Translations under genes and position numbers: made by a program
Notes under the pieces: model-generated
The model's input: the letters and a program-made list of their open reading frames with translations, nothing else
What the model was told of the DNA's origin: nothing
Database searches by the model: none
DNA from: Clavibacter michiganensis
Lineage (GTDB): Bacteria > Actinomycetota > Actinomycetes > Actinomycetales > Microbacteriaceae
Direction: 5' to 3'
Length of the DNA: 64,000 nt
Assembly (NCBI RefSeq): GCF_002151125.1
Contig: NZ_MDJZ01000011.1
Location: 146,649 to 210,648 of the forward strand
Part shown: positions 50,526-59,613 of the stretch, piece after piece
Layout of the letters: each line of letters begins with the position of its first letter
Position numbering within the stretch: position 1 is the first letter of the stretch

Positions 50526-51313
50526 TGAGCGGAGCGCGCGCCGCCGTCCTCGGCGTGCTCGCCGCCGGGCTCCTGGCCGGGTGCTCCGCGGGCGGATCCG
50601 CGCCCGCCGGCACCCCGGATCCCGCCCCCGACGACCTCGCCGGAACCCTCGTCGTGCAGGCCGCCGCGTCGCTCACCGGCAGCATGGACGAGGTCGCGCG
50701 CGGCTTCGAGCGGGCCCACCCGGGCGTGACCGTCACGGTGTCGTACGGCGGCAGCTCCACGCTCGCGCAGCAGATCGTGCAGGGCGCACCTGCCGACGTC
50801 TTCGCGTCCGCCTCCGACGCGACCATGGAGACCGTCGTCGACGCGGGGGAGACGGCCGCGGACCCGCGCGTCTTCGCCCGCAACGCCCTGGAGATCGCGG
50901 TGCCGCCCGGCAACCCCGGCCGGATCACGAGCCTCGCCGACTTCGCCGACCCCGCCCGCACCCTCGCCCTCTGCTCTCCCGAGGTGCCGTGCGGCGCGGC
51001 GGCCGCGAGCGCCTTCCAGGCGGCGGGCGTCACCCCGCGGCCGGACTCGCTCGAGCAGGACGTGCGCGCCGCCCTCACCCGCGTCGAGCTCGGCGAGGTG
51101 GACGCGGCCGTCGTCTACGAGACGGACGTGCGCGCCGCGGGCGACCGGGTCGAGGGCGTGCCGCTGCCGGACGACGCGGCCGTGACGACCGACTGCGTCG
51201 TGGCGCCGCTCGCCGGATCCGCATCTCCCGAGGGCGCCGCCGCGTTCGCCGACTACGTGGTGGGCGACGACGCCCGGGCCGTGTTCGAGGCCGCGGGGTT
51301 CCGTGCGCCCTGA
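50525..51313 (+). CDS. modA: molybdate ABC transporter substrate-binding lipoprotein ModA
   Basis: A 262-residue lipoprotein: signal AVLGVLAAGLLAGC with lipobox, then the molybdate-binding fold (VVQAAASLTGSMDEVARGFERAHPG, VSYGGSSTLAQQIVQGAPADVFASAS, FARNALEIAVPPGN, and VDAAVVYETDV). Binds molybdate/tungstate outside the membrane. A GTG 3 nt earlier, overlapping the upstream stop, is an equally possible start. Overlaps modB by 11 bp. Confidence 0.93.
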   Translation: MSGARAAVLGVLAAGLLAGCSAGGSAPAGTPDPAPDDLAGTLVVQAAASLTGSMDEVARGFERAHPGVTVTVSYGGSSTLAQQIVQGAPADVFASASDATMETVVDAGETAADPRVFARNALEIAVPPGNPGRITSLADFADPARTLALCSPEVPCGAAAASAFQAAGVTPRPDSLEQDVRAALTRVELGEVDAAVVYETDVRAAGDRVEGVPLPDDAAVTTDCVVAPLAGSASPEGAAAFADYVVGDDARAVFEAAGFRAP

Positions 51314-52172
51314 GCGGCGGGCCGACCGCGTCCGCAGCCGTCTCCGCAGCCGCGCGCGCGGCCCCGCGGGCGAGCGGGCCGACCGCGTCCCGGCTCTCCT
51401 CTGGATCCCCGCCGCCGCCGCCCTCGCGTTCCTCGTGCTGCCGCTCGCGGCGCTCGTGGCGCGCGCGCCGTGGGCGACGCTGGGGGAGCGGCTCGCGGAT
51501 CCCGGCATCGCGCGCGCCCTCGGCCTCTCGCTCGGCAGCGCGCTCGCCGCGACCGTGCTGAGCCTCGTGCTCGGGGTGCCGCTCGCGTTCGTGCTGTCGC
51601 GCTCGGCGGGCAGGCCGCCCGTGGTGCAGCGGATCCTCCGCGCGCTCGTGACCGTGCCGCTCGTGCTGCCGCCCGTGATCGGCGGCGTGGCACTGCTGCT
51701 CCTGCTCGGGCGCCGCGGGCTGATCGGCGGACCGCTCGAGGCGCTCACCGGGATCACCATCCCCTTCACGACGCCCGCCGTGGTGATCGCCGAGACCTTC
51801 GTCGCCATGCCGTTCCTCGTGCTCGCGGTGGAGGGGGCGCTGCGCGGCGCCGACCGCCGCTTCGAGGACGCCGCCGCCACGCTCGGCGCGGACCGCTGGA
51901 CGGTGCTCCGCCGCGTGACCCTCCCGCTCGTCGCGCCCGGCATCGGCGCGGGCGCGGTGCTCTGCTTCGCCCGCGCCCTCGGCGAGTTCGGCGCGACGCT
52001 CACCTTCGCCGGCAGCTTCCCGGGCGTGACGCAGACCGTGCCGCTCTCCGCCTACCTGGCGCTGCAGACGGATCCGGACGCCGCCGTCGTGCTGAGCCTC
52101 GTGCTGCTCGCGGTGTCGGTCGTCGTGCTGGTGAGCCTGCGCGACCGGTGGGCGTCGGGGGTGCACGCGTGA
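51303..52172 (+). CDS. modB: molybdate ABC transporter permease ModB
   Basis: A 289-residue permease with about six helices after an Arg-rich leader. The EAA loop is DRRFEDAAATLGADRWTVLRRVTLPLVAPGI and the ARALGEFGATLTFAGSFPGVTQT segment is diagnostic of ModB. GTG start within modA and GTGA overlap with modC. Confidence 0.94.
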   Translation: MRPERRADRVRSRLRSRARGPAGERADRVPALLWIPAAAALAFLVLPLAALVARAPWATLGERLADPGIARALGLSLGSALAATVLSLVLGVPLAFVLSRSAGRPPVVQRILRALVTVPLVLPPVIGGVALLLLLGRRGLIGGPLEALTGITIPFTTPAVVIAETFVAMPFLVLAVEGALRGADRRFEDAAATLGADRWTVLRRVTLPLVAPGIGAGAVLCFARALGEFGATLTFAGSFPGVTQTVPLSAYLALQTDPDAAVVLSLVLLAVSVVVLVSLRDRWASGVHA

Positions 52173-53296
52173 GCGCGGACGCCGCCCGCGGCCAGGCGGT
52201 CGACGGCCTCGATGCGCGCGTGGTCGTGGAGCGCGCCGGGTTCCGGCTCGACGTGGCGCTGCGCGTCCCGGCCGGATCCACGGCCGCCGTCGTCGGGCCG
52301 AACGGCGCCGGGAAGTCCACGCTGCTCCGGGCGTTCGCCGGGCTCGTGCCGCTCACCGCGGGGCGCGTGGCCCTCGAGGGGCGCGAGCTGGAGCGCGCGG
52401 GCGGGGCGGCAGGCGGAGTGCCGGCGGGCCTGCAGGACGCGGTCGTGCGGATCCCCGCCGAGCGCCGCGGCATCGGCGTCGTGTTCCAGGACCACCTCCT
52501 CTTCCCGCACCTCTCCGCCCTCGCGAACGTCGCGTTCGGGCTGCGGGCGCACGGCGTCGCGCGCGCCGACGCCGAGGACAGGGCGCGCGCGCTCCTCGAC
52601 CGGCTCGGGATCGCGCACCTCGCCGACCGCCGTCCCGCGCGCCTGTCCGGCGGGCAGTCGCAGCGGGTGGCCCTCGCCCGCGCCCTCGTGCTCGAGCCGC
52701 CGCTGCTCCTCCTCGACGAGCCGATGGCGGCGCTCGACGCAGGCACGCGGCTCGACGTGCGCGACCTCCTCGCCGACGAGCTGCGGCGCTTCGGCGGCGC
52801 GGCCGTGCTGGTGACGCACGATCCCGTGGACGCGCTCGCGCTGGCCGACCGGATCCACGTGCTCGAGGACGGACGGGTCGTGCAGCAGGGCGCCCCCGCC
52901 GAGGTCGCCGCCCGTCCCGCGACCGCCTACGTCGCGCGGCTCGTGGGCATGGACCGGCTGGAAGGGCGGGACGCCGACGGCCGGACCGTCGTGATCCTCG
53001 CCGCGCCCGCCGACGTGCAGCTCACCCGCGGCGCGGGCGGCGACACCGGGGCCGCTCCCGACCACGCGGACCACACGGCCGCCGCCGCCGCCGGCGACGC
53101 CGACCACGTCGCCACCGGCGAGGTCCGCCGGATCGAGGGCGCCGTCGGCCGGGTCCGCGTCACGCTCCGCCTCGTGTCCAGCGGGGCGTCGGCCCTCGCG
53201 GGCGACGTCACCGCCGAGCTCGACGCCGCGTCCTTCGCCGCGCTCCGACCGGTCCCGGGGGAGCGCCTGACCGTGCGGATCCCGCGCCGGGACTGA
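52169..53296 (+). CDS. modC: molybdate ABC transporter ATPase ModC
   Basis: A 375-residue ATPase: Walker A VVGPNGAGKSTLLRAF, Q-loop GVVFQDHLLFPHL, signature RLSGGQSQRVALARAL, Walker B LLLLDEPMAALDAG, switch VTHDPVDAL. The last 100 residues form a TOBE-like domain interrupted by an Asp/His/Ala-rich linker (PDHADHTAAAAAGDADH). Drives uptake through ModB. Its stop abuts the stop of the convergent glycosyltransferase with no gap. Confidence 0.94.
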   Translation: MSADAARGQAVDGLDARVVVERAGFRLDVALRVPAGSTAAVVGPNGAGKSTLLRAFAGLVPLTAGRVALEGRELERAGGAAGGVPAGLQDAVVRIPAERRGIGVVFQDHLLFPHLSALANVAFGLRAHGVARADAEDRARALLDRLGIAHLADRRPARLSGGQSQRVALARALVLEPPLLLLDEPMAALDAGTRLDVRDLLADELRRFGGAAVLVTHDPVDALALADRIHVLEDGRVVQQGAPAEVAARPATAYVARLVGMDRLEGRDADGRTVVILAAPADVQLTRGAGGDTGAAPDHADHTAAAAAGDADHVATGEVRRIEGAVGRVRVTLRLVSSGASALAGDVTAELDAASFAALRPVPGERLTVRIPRRD

Positions 53297-54766
53297 TCAG
53301 CCGACCCCGGGCCCGTCCGCGGGCACGCGCTCCCGCTCACGATCGCGTCCGCGACCGCCCAGCCGCCGCCGCACCGGCGCCGGCACGAGCCGTCGCCGCC
53401 CGTCCGGCCCCAGGCGCACGAGCGACGCGACCACGACGACCACGAGCGCGGTGACGAGCGCGATCTGCCAGGCCCACAGATCCGGCGCGAACAGCCGCAG
53501 CGCGAGCGCGCCCACGACCGCGAACCACTCGCCGCGGCCGGTCATCGCGATGAACGGGATGAGCAGCAGCGCGTACCAGGAGTAGCGCGGGCTCACCGCG
53601 AGCAGCGTCACGCCGATCATCACGAGCTGGCCGCGCCACGGATCCGCGGGATCGGTCCGCCACCAGACGAGGCCCGCCGTCACGGCGAGCAGGAGCGCGA
53701 CCACCGGCAGCCCGAACCCGTCGGGCACGAGCAGCTCGACCAGCGGGAAGGTGCCGCCGGACTCGTAGCCCTCCTCCTGCAGGTAGCCGGGCAGGTAGCC
53801 GAGCACGGCGATCCCCGTGGTGATCACGTACGGCACGTACAGCAGCGCGAACGTGACGACGGCCGCGACGATGACCTTCCACGGCTGGCGGCGCAGCAGC
53901 GCGGGCGCCGCGATCACCGGGATGAGCTTGGTCGCGATGGCCGCGCCCAGCGCGATCCCGCCGCGCCAGCGCCTGCCCCCGGCGACGAGGATCGTGGCGG
54001 CCAGCGCGAGGAGAGCCCCCAGCGCGTCCACGTGCGAGTTCGTGACCACCTCGCTCGCCACCAGCGGGCACCAGCCCCACAGGGCCGCCCACCAGATCGG
54101 CTTGCCGCGGCGCCGCAGCGCGCGCACGAGCAGCAGGGTCACGGCCGTCTGGATGAGCACGCCCGCGACCTGGAAGGCGATGTAGCCCACGTCGTCCGGC
54201 ACGACGGCGCGGACGCCCGCGAAGAACATCTCGGCGGCCGGCGGGTAGATGGTCGGCACCTGCGGGCGGTTGAGCGCCGTGCACATGGGCGGCCCGCCGC
54301 CGTTCTCGTAGAGGCCCAGCAGGCGCCGGCCCTCGCAGCTCCAGGTGCCGTCGTCGAGGAACACCGGGGCGGGGTACAACCACGCGGGTCGGATGTCGCG
54401 GAGGTCCGGATCCGCGGGGGTGTGAAGGTACGGGGACGTGCCGTGCACCTGGACGATGCCGTCCCAGGCGTAGCGTGCGGAGTCGGTGCTCGTGTTCGGC
54501 GGTCCGGCCATGGCCGCCAGCGCGAGGATGAGGGAGCCGGCCACCACGACCACCGTGGCGTCCTCTCTCCTGACCTTCCGCACCAGGAGCACCGCGGCTC
54601 CGAAGAGCACCCAGAGCACGACCACGATCCAGAACAGCGGCGCGGCACCCTCGCGGCGGAAGAAGGCCTCGTCGTCGGCCGCTCCGAAGAGATCGAACGC
54701 GACCACCGACCACCCGGTGAGCGCGGCCATGACGACCAGGACGAGGACGGTGAGGGCGGTGCGCAC
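53297..54766 (-). CDS. GT87/DUF2029-type membrane glycosyltransferase
   Basis: A 489-residue polytopic protein of the polyprenol-phosphate-mannose-dependent mannosyltransferase type. After the first helix (ALTVLVLVVMAALTGWSVV) and second (LFWIVVVLWVLFGAAVLLV) comes the extracytoplasmic acidic pair in NTSTDSARYAWDGIVQVHGTSPY, then YPPAAEMFF and about eight further helices. The tail is Arg-rich. Donor and acceptor unknown; likely cell-envelope glycan. GTG start chosen at the first helix; a CACAAT hexamer is 5 nt upstream. Confidence 0.78.
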   Translation of the reverse strand: MRTALTVLVLVVMAALTGWSVVAFDLFGAADDEAFFRREGAAPLFWIVVVLWVLFGAAVLLVRKVRREDATVVVVAGSLILALAAMAGPPNTSTDSARYAWDGIVQVHGTSPYLHTPADPDLRDIRPAWLYPAPVFLDDGTWSCEGRRLLGLYENGGGPPMCTALNRPQVPTIYPPAAEMFFAGVRAVVPDDVGYIAFQVAGVLIQTAVTLLLVRALRRRGKPIWWAALWGWCPLVASEVVTNSHVDALGALLALAATILVAGGRRWRGGIALGAAIATKLIPVIAAPALLRRQPWKVIVAAVVTFALLYVPYVITTGIAVLGYLPGYLQEEGYESGGTFPLVELLVPDGFGLPVVALLLAVTAGLVWWRTDPADPWRGQLVMIGVTLLAVSPRYSWYALLLIPFIAMTGRGEWFAVVGALALRLFAPDLWAWQIALVTALVVVVVASLVRLGPDGRRRLVPAPVRRRLGGRGRDRERERVPADGPGVG

Positions 54767-54844
54767 ACCCCATTGTGTCGTCGTCCGCCTCGACGGCCGC
54801 CGACCGACCCGGACCACCCGCCCCCGAGACGCTGGAGCGACCCC

Positions 54845-56077
54845 ATGCGGACACTGATGCACGAGGCGAGGCGTCGGCTCGCGTCGCCCGCCCGCACCAC
54901 CCGGCTGGCGGTGGTCGTCGGCCGGCTGCTCGGCCTCGCCTTCCTGGTCTGCTTCGCGACCGGCCTCTACAGCCACTTCCTCCAGGACCCGCTCCCGTGG
55001 ATGCGCTTCCCGACCGCGCCCGTGTCGCTCTACCGGGTGACGCAGGGGATCCACATCACCGCCGGCATCGCGTGCGTCCCGCTGCTGCTCGCCAAGCTCT
55101 GGATCGTCTTCCCCGAGCTGCTCACGTACCCGCCGGTCACCGGGGTCGTCTCGTTCCTCGAGCGCGCGTCCATCGCCGTGTTCGTCGGGGCGTCGCTGCT
55201 CGAGGTGGCGACGGGGCTCCTCAACACGTTCCAGTGGGTGCCGTTCCCGTTCTACTTCCGGCAGACGCACTTCGCGCTGGGGATCGTGGTGGTCGGCTCG
55301 CTCGCGATCCACATCGGCGTGAAGCTGCCCGCCATCGCCGGGCACTGGCGGCGCGGGCAGGCGGACGAGTCGCCCATCGTCGAGGCGGACGACGCACCCG
55401 CCGACGGCGCTCCGACCCGCGCGCCCCGCGGCGTCACCGGTCGCGTGCTCGCCTGGATCGACGACACCCCCGTCACGCCCGCCCCGGTCGCCCGGCGCGG
55501 CTTCCTGGTCGCGGTCGGCGCGTCCGTCGCGGCGGTGGTCGGCCTCACCGCGGGCCAGTCGTTCCGGCTCCTCGCGCCGTTCAACGCGTTCGGCCCGCGC
55601 GTCATGGGCACCGGCCCGCAGGCGCTGCCCGTCAACCGCACGGCCGAGGCCGCGGGCGTGACCGAGACCGCGATGGACCCCGCGTGGACGCTCACCGTCT
55701 CGAACGGATCCGCGTCGCGCGCCTTCACGATGCAGGACCTCCGCGGCATGGAGCTCGTGACCGCGACGCTGCCGATCGCCTGCGTCGAGGGGTGGAGCCA
55801 GTCGGCCACCTGGCGCGGCGTCCGCCTCATGGACCTCATGGACCAGGTCGGCACCGACCCCGGCGCGCGGCTGCGCATCACGAGCCTCGAGCAGAGCGGC
55901 GGGTTCCGGCGCACCGAGATGGGGCCGGAGTACGTGCGCGACCCGCTGACGCTCGTGGCGCTCGAGCTCGACGGCGCGCCCCTCGACATCCAGCACGGCT
56001 ACCCGGCCCGGATGATCGCGCCCGGCCGTCCCGGCGTGCTGCAGACCAAGTGGCTCTCGACCCTGGAGGCGATGTGA
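54845..56077 (+). CDS. membrane cytochrome b/molybdopterin-dependent oxidoreductase
   Basis: A 410-residue fusion: N-terminal cytochrome b561-like module of four or five helices (LAVVVGRLLGLAFLVCFATGLYSHFL, YRVTQGIHITAGIACVPLLLAKLW, FYFRQTHFALGIVVVGSLAIHIGVK with His suited to haem) and, after a helix at about 220-245, an oxidoreductase molybdopterin domain with the molybdenum-ligand Cys in LPIACVEGWSQSATWRGV. It would be extracytoplasmic, passing electrons across the membrane. Mod and moa genes lie just upstream. Stop overlaps the next ATG by one base. Confidence 0.85.
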   Translation: MRTLMHEARRRLASPARTTRLAVVVGRLLGLAFLVCFATGLYSHFLQDPLPWMRFPTAPVSLYRVTQGIHITAGIACVPLLLAKLWIVFPELLTYPPVTGVVSFLERASIAVFVGASLLEVATGLLNTFQWVPFPFYFRQTHFALGIVVVGSLAIHIGVKLPAIAGHWRRGQADESPIVEADDAPADGAPTRAPRGVTGRVLAWIDDTPVTPAPVARRGFLVAVGASVAAVVGLTAGQSFRLLAPFNAFGPRVMGTGPQALPVNRTAEAAGVTETAMDPAWTLTVSNGSASRAFTMQDLRGMELVTATLPIACVEGWSQSATWRGVRLMDLMDQVGTDPGARLRITSLEQSGGFRRTEMGPEYVRDPLTLVALELDGAPLDIQHGYPARMIAPGRPGVLQTKWLSTLEAM

Positions 56078-56577
56078 TGACCGGCACGCGATCCGATCCC
56101 GCCGTGCGCGGCGCCCGCGGCGCCCGCGGCGTCCTCGCGGCCCGGATCGCGCTCATCGCGGTGGGCGTGGTCGTCCTCGCGCTCGGCGTGCGGACGCTGC
56201 TGGAGACCCAGCGCACGGACCAGGTCGTCGGCGTCGCCGTGTTCCTGCTCCTCGCGATCCTGGTGCACGACGCGATCCTGTCGCCCGTGGTCTTCGTCGC
56301 GGGCCTGCTGATCCGGAAGGCCGGCCGGCGGCTCCCGGCCGGCGCGCTCGTGATCGTGCAGGCCGGCGTGGTCGTGATGGCGGTGATGACGCTGGTGGTC
56401 GTCCCCGAGATCCGCGCGCGGGCCATCGGCAACGACAACCCGACGATCCTCATCGCGGACTACGCGCCGCGCCTCGCGATGATGTGGGTCGCCACCGCGG
56501 TGGCGACGGCCGTGATCGCGGCGGTCTACGCGCGGACGAGGCGGCAGAAGGACCGGCCCTCGGCCTCCCAGCACTGA
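56077..56577 (+). CDS. membrane protein coupled to the molybdoenzyme
   Basis: A 166-residue protein with about four helices (IALIAVGVVVLALGVRTLL, VAVFLLLAILVHDAILSPVVFVAGLLI, ALVIVQAGVVVMAVMTLVVV, MMWVATAVATAVIAAVYA). No family recognised. TGATG overlap with the molybdoenzyme suggests a subunit or accessory role. Its last 52 bp overlap the convergent methyltransferase gene. Confidence 0.75.
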   Translation: MTGTRSDPAVRGARGARGVLAARIALIAVGVVVLALGVRTLLETQRTDQVVGVAVFLLLAILVHDAILSPVVFVAGLLIRKAGRRLPAGALVIVQAGVVVMAVMTLVVVPEIRARAIGNDNPTILIADYAPRLAMMWVATAVATAVIAAVYARTRRQKDRPSASQH

Positions 56578-57224
56578 ACGAGGTCGAGCCCGGCGTCGTC
56601 GGCCATGCGCGCGACGGCGTCGCGGCCGACCTGCGCCCACGGGAACGGGTCGCTCGCGTGGCCCTGGCCGTCGTCGACCGTGCACTCGAAGGTGCGGTCG
56701 CGGTCGGGATCCGGGTGGGTCTCCACGATGAGCGCGCCCTCGTCGTCCAGCAGCTCGCCGCAACGCGCGAGAAGCGCGGCCGCGTCGCCGCCGATGCCGA
56801 TGTTGCCGTCGAGGAGGAGGAGCGTGCCCCAGCCGCCCTCGCGCGGCAGGCGCTCGAAGATGGAGCGGTGCAGCACGGGGAGGCCCTGGCCCGCGGCCAT
56901 CTCGACCACGGTGGGGGAGACGTCGATGCCGAGCGCGCCGAGGCCGACGTCCATGGCGGCGCGGACCATGCGGCCCGGGCCGCAGCCGATGTCGAGGACC
57001 GGGCCGGCGGCGTCGGCGAGGAGGCTCGCGTCCACGGCGTCGGCGTCCGCGCTCCAGCGGCTGAGGTCCATGACCTCGGCGCTGCCGTCGTCGGAGGCGA
57101 GCGACAGGAAGAGGACCTCGCCGGAGTCGCGGAGGGCCCGCGCGTACGGCTCGCCGCCACCGGATCCGAAGGTGCGGACGCGCGCGGATGCGCGGTCCTC
57201 GGGGCGGTCGACGGCCAGGCTCAT
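56526..57224 (-). CDS. class I SAM-dependent methyltransferase
   Basis: A 232-residue methyltransferase: GPVLDIGCGPGRMVRAAMD (SAM motif I), LGIDVSPTVVEMA (motif II acidic) and LLLLDGNIGIGGDAAALLAR in place of motif IV. The C-terminus is two strands, ending SFCRLVRA. Substrate unknown. ATG overlaps the upstream DUF2064 gene by 4 bp, in a three-gene leftward operon with GT2 first. Confidence 0.88.
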   Translation of the reverse strand: MSLAVDRPEDRASARVRTFGSGGGEPYARALRDSGEVLFLSLASDDGSAEVMDLSRWSADADAVDASLLADAAGPVLDIGCGPGRMVRAAMDVGLGALGIDVSPTVVEMAAGQGLPVLHRSIFERLPREGGWGTLLLLDGNIGIGGDAAALLARCGELLDDEGALIVETHPDPDRDRTFECTVDDGQGHASDPFPWAQVGRDAVARMADDAGLDLVQCWEAEGRSFCRLVRA

Positions 57225-57904
57225 GCGGGGTCCCCCTGCGGTGATGCGGGTGCGGTGGCGGCGGCGCGGGTGCCCGCGCCGTTCTCCAGGGTTCGGAGCG
57301 CCGCGGCGAAGCGATGGGAGGGCGCGGCCTCGGCCGCCTCCCGGGCGTCGTCGACGGTGTCCACGTCGGTGAGCTCGGGCAGCATGGCGACGTCGAGCCC
57401 CGCGTCGATCAGCCGGGACAGCTGCACGGCGCCCGTGTCGTCGCGCGACATGGGCACGCCGCGCACGAGCGCGCCGTCCGGATCCCGGAGGCCGAGCGCC
57501 CAGAAGCCGCCGTCGTTCGCGGGGCCGAACCAGGCGTCGGGCCCGCCCACATCCTCGGCCCACGAGTCGAGCACGGGCTGGAGGAGGTCGGCGGTGAGCT
57601 GGGGCGTGTCCATCCCGACGAGGAGCACGGGGCCGTCGAGCGCGTCGAACATCGCCGCGAGCCGCTCGTCGAGGTCGCCTGCGACCTGCGGGATCACGTC
57701 GTAGCCGGAGGCCTCCGCGGGCGGGGTCGTGCCGTCGAAGAGGAGGACCCGGCGAGCCGGCCGGGCGGCGTCGACGGCGGCGAGCGTGTCGGCGAGGGCG
57801 GCGGACGCCAGCCGGGCCGCCTCCTCGAGCGTGAACGGCGGGTGCAGGCGCGTCTTCACGCGGCCCGGGATGCACTCCTTGGCGATGACGACGACGGCGG
57901 TCAC
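57221..57904 (-). CDS. DUF2064/TIGR04282 glycosyltransferase-like protein
   Basis: A 227-residue GT-A-like protein: VVVIAKECIPGRVKTRLHPPFT (the PxPGxVKTRL nucleotide-binding motif), VLLVGMDTPQLTADLL (the DxP metal-site equivalent), and GPANDGGFWALGLR. This family commonly lies next to a GT2 gene, as here, and is thought to act in a small glycosylation pathway. GTG start overlaps the GT2 stop (GTGA). Confidence 0.88.
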   Translation of the reverse strand: MTAVVVIAKECIPGRVKTRLHPPFTLEEAARLASAALADTLAAVDAARPARRVLLFDGTTPPAEASGYDVIPQVAGDLDERLAAMFDALDGPVLLVGMDTPQLTADLLQPVLDSWAEDVGGPDAWFGPANDGGFWALGLRDPDGALVRGVPMSRDDTGAVQLSRLIDAGLDVAMLPELTDVDTVDDAREAAEAAPSHRFAAALRTLENGAGTRAAATAPASPQGDPA

Positions 57905-58608
57905 GCGGATCCTCCCGGGGTGCGGTCGGCGCCGGCTGCCGCGGCACGCGCCTCGGCCAGCACGCGCGACATGTCGCGCACGGCCGTGACGGTCCCGCGC
58001 ACGGTGCCGGTCACCTTGGACCGCCCCACGCGCGGCGCGTACGGCATCTCCACCTCCAGGATGCGCCACTTCGCCGCCGATGCCCGCAGCAGCATCTCCA
58101 GCGGATAGCCGCTGCGCCGGTCGAGGATCCCCAGGGCCAGCAGCTCGGTGCGCCGCCCGCACCGCATCGGGCCGAGGTCGTGCAGCGGGACGCCCGTGAT
58201 CCGCCGCAGCCGCCGGGCCAGCTCGAGGTTCGCGATGCGCGCGTGCAGCGGCCACGCGCCCCGGGCCGACGGGACGCGCCGGCCGAGCACGAGGTCGCGC
58301 TCGCCGTCGCGGACGGGGTCGACCACGCGGGGGAGGAGCGCGGGATCCATGGACGCGTCGGCGTCGCAGAACGCGACGAGCGGCGCCGTCGCCGCCTCGA
58401 GCCCCGCGTGCGCCGCCGCCCCGAACCCGCGGCGCGACTCCGCCACCACGAGGGCTCCGTGCGCGCGCGCCACCTCGGCGGAGCGGTCGGTGGATCCGTT
58501 GTCGACGACGATCGCGCGGTACCCCTCGGGCAGGCGCGAGAGCACCCAGGGCAGGGCCTCCTCCTCGTCGAGGCAGGGGAGGACCACGTCCACGAGAGCT
58601 TGCGTCAT
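57901..58608 (-). CDS. family 2 glycosyltransferase
   Basis: A 235-residue GT2 enzyme: VDVVLPCLDEEEALPWVL, AIVVDNGSTDRSAEVAR, PLVAFCDADASMDPALL (DxD), VLGRRVPSARGAW, and MPYAPRVGRSKVTGTVRGT. It has no membrane helices. First gene of the GT2-DUF2064-methyltransferase operon. TAGGCT lies 6 nt before the ATG, so leaderless. Confidence 0.92.
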   Translation of the reverse strand: MTQALVDVVLPCLDEEEALPWVLSRLPEGYRAIVVDNGSTDRSAEVARAHGALVVAESRRGFGAAAHAGLEAATAPLVAFCDADASMDPALLPRVVDPVRDGERDLVLGRRVPSARGAWPLHARIANLELARRLRRITGVPLHDLGPMRCGRRTELLALGILDRRSGYPLEMLLRASAAKWRILEVEMPYAPRVGRSKVTGTVRGTVTAVRDMSRVLAEARAAAAGADRTPGGSA

Positions 58609-58614
58609 GGTGCG

Positions 58615-58620
58615 AGCCTA
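58615..58620 (-). promoter_or_regulatory. -10 element of the GT2 operon
   Basis: TAGGCT on the minus strand ending 6 nt before the ATG at 58608. Confidence 0.4.
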
Positions 58621-58723
58621 GGAGTCGGCGCCTGCACGCATCCGCCGCCCGCGGCGCGGCGTCCCGAGGGGTGACGGCTCGCTCGCAAGCCGGACACCCC
58701 GCGGCTCCCCGCCAGGGACCGCG

Positions 58724-58729
58724 CATAGT
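58724..58729 (+). promoter_or_regulatory. -10 element of the two-component/molybdoenzyme operon
   Basis: CATAGT, 8 nt before the GTG at 58738; the offset reading TAGTCT (58726-58731) leaves 6 nt. Either way the message would begin at or near the start codon. Confidence 0.4.
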
Positions 58730-58737
58730 CTGACCGG

Positions 58738-59613
58738 GTGAGCCCCACCTACGATCCCGCGCGCGCCGCCGCCGGGCGCCCCGATGCCGCGCGCCCCGAC
58801 CCGTCGCGACCGGATCCCCTGCGCGGCCGGCGCATCCTCGTGGTCGAGGACGACCCCACCGTGAACGAGGTCGTCTGCCGCTACCTCAAGGCCTCGGGCT
58901 TCCAGGTGGAGACGGTCGCCGACGGGCTCGAGGCGGTGCGCGTCGCCACCGAGCGCATGCCCGACCTCGTCGTGCTCGACCGCATGCTCCCCGGCCTCGA
59001 CGGGCTCGAGGTGTGCCGCCGGATCCGCGCCCACCACCCCGAGTCGCCCGTCCCCGTCGTCATGCTCACGGCACTCGGCCAGGGCGAGGACCGCGTCAAC
59101 GGCCTCGACGCCGGCGCCGACGACTACCTCGCCAAGCCGTTCTCGCCGCGGGAGCTCGTGCTCCGCGTCCGCGCCGTCCTCCGCCGCACGGTGCCCGAGG
59201 CCGCTCCCGAGCCGGCCTTCGTCGCGGGCCCGTTCGTGCTCGACCTCGGCGCGCGCGAGATCCACCAGGCGGGCGTCATGCTCTCGCTCACCTCCCGCGA
59301 GTTCGACCTGCTCGCCTTCCTGCTCCGCAACCCGCGCCGCGTCTTCGGCCGCGACGACCTGCTCCGCTCCGTGTGGGGCTGGGAGATCGGCGACCTCTCC
59401 ACCGTCACGGTGCACGTGCGGCGCCTCCGGGAGAAGATCGAGGCGGATCCCGCGCATCCCGTGCTCCTCGGCACCGTCTGGGGCGTGGGCTACCGCTTCG
59501 ACCCGGACGCCGCGGCGCGCGTGGCGCCGGCGGCTCCCGCGGCCGAGCCTCCCGCGGCCGACGCGGATCCCGAGTCGCCGGCCGCCGCCCCGCCCGCCGG
59601 GGGCGACGCGTGA
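58738..59613 (+). CDS. OmpR/PhoB-family response regulator
   Basis: A 291-residue regulator. Receiver: acidic pocket VVEDDP, phospho-acceptor Asp81 in LVVLDRMLPGLDG, Thr in VVMLTALG and Lys133 in YLAKPFSP. Winged-helix output: MLSLTSREFDLLAFLLRNPRRVFGRDDLLRSVWG and STVTVHVRRLREKIE ending WGVGYRFD. Pro/Ala-rich tails flank both ends. GTG start; 4-bp overlap with its kinase gene. Confidence 0.95.
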   Translation: MSPTYDPARAAAGRPDAARPDPSRPDPLRGRRILVVEDDPTVNEVVCRYLKASGFQVETVADGLEAVRVATERMPDLVVLDRMLPGLDGLEVCRRIRAHHPESPVPVVMLTALGQGEDRVNGLDAGADDYLAKPFSPRELVLRVRAVLRRTVPEAAPEPAFVAGPFVLDLGAREIHQAGVMLSLTSREFDLLAFLLRNPRRVFGRDDLLRSVWGWEIGDLSTVTVHVRRLREKIEADPAHPVLLGTVWGVGYRFDPDAAARVAPAAPAAEPPAADADPESPAAAPPAGGDA

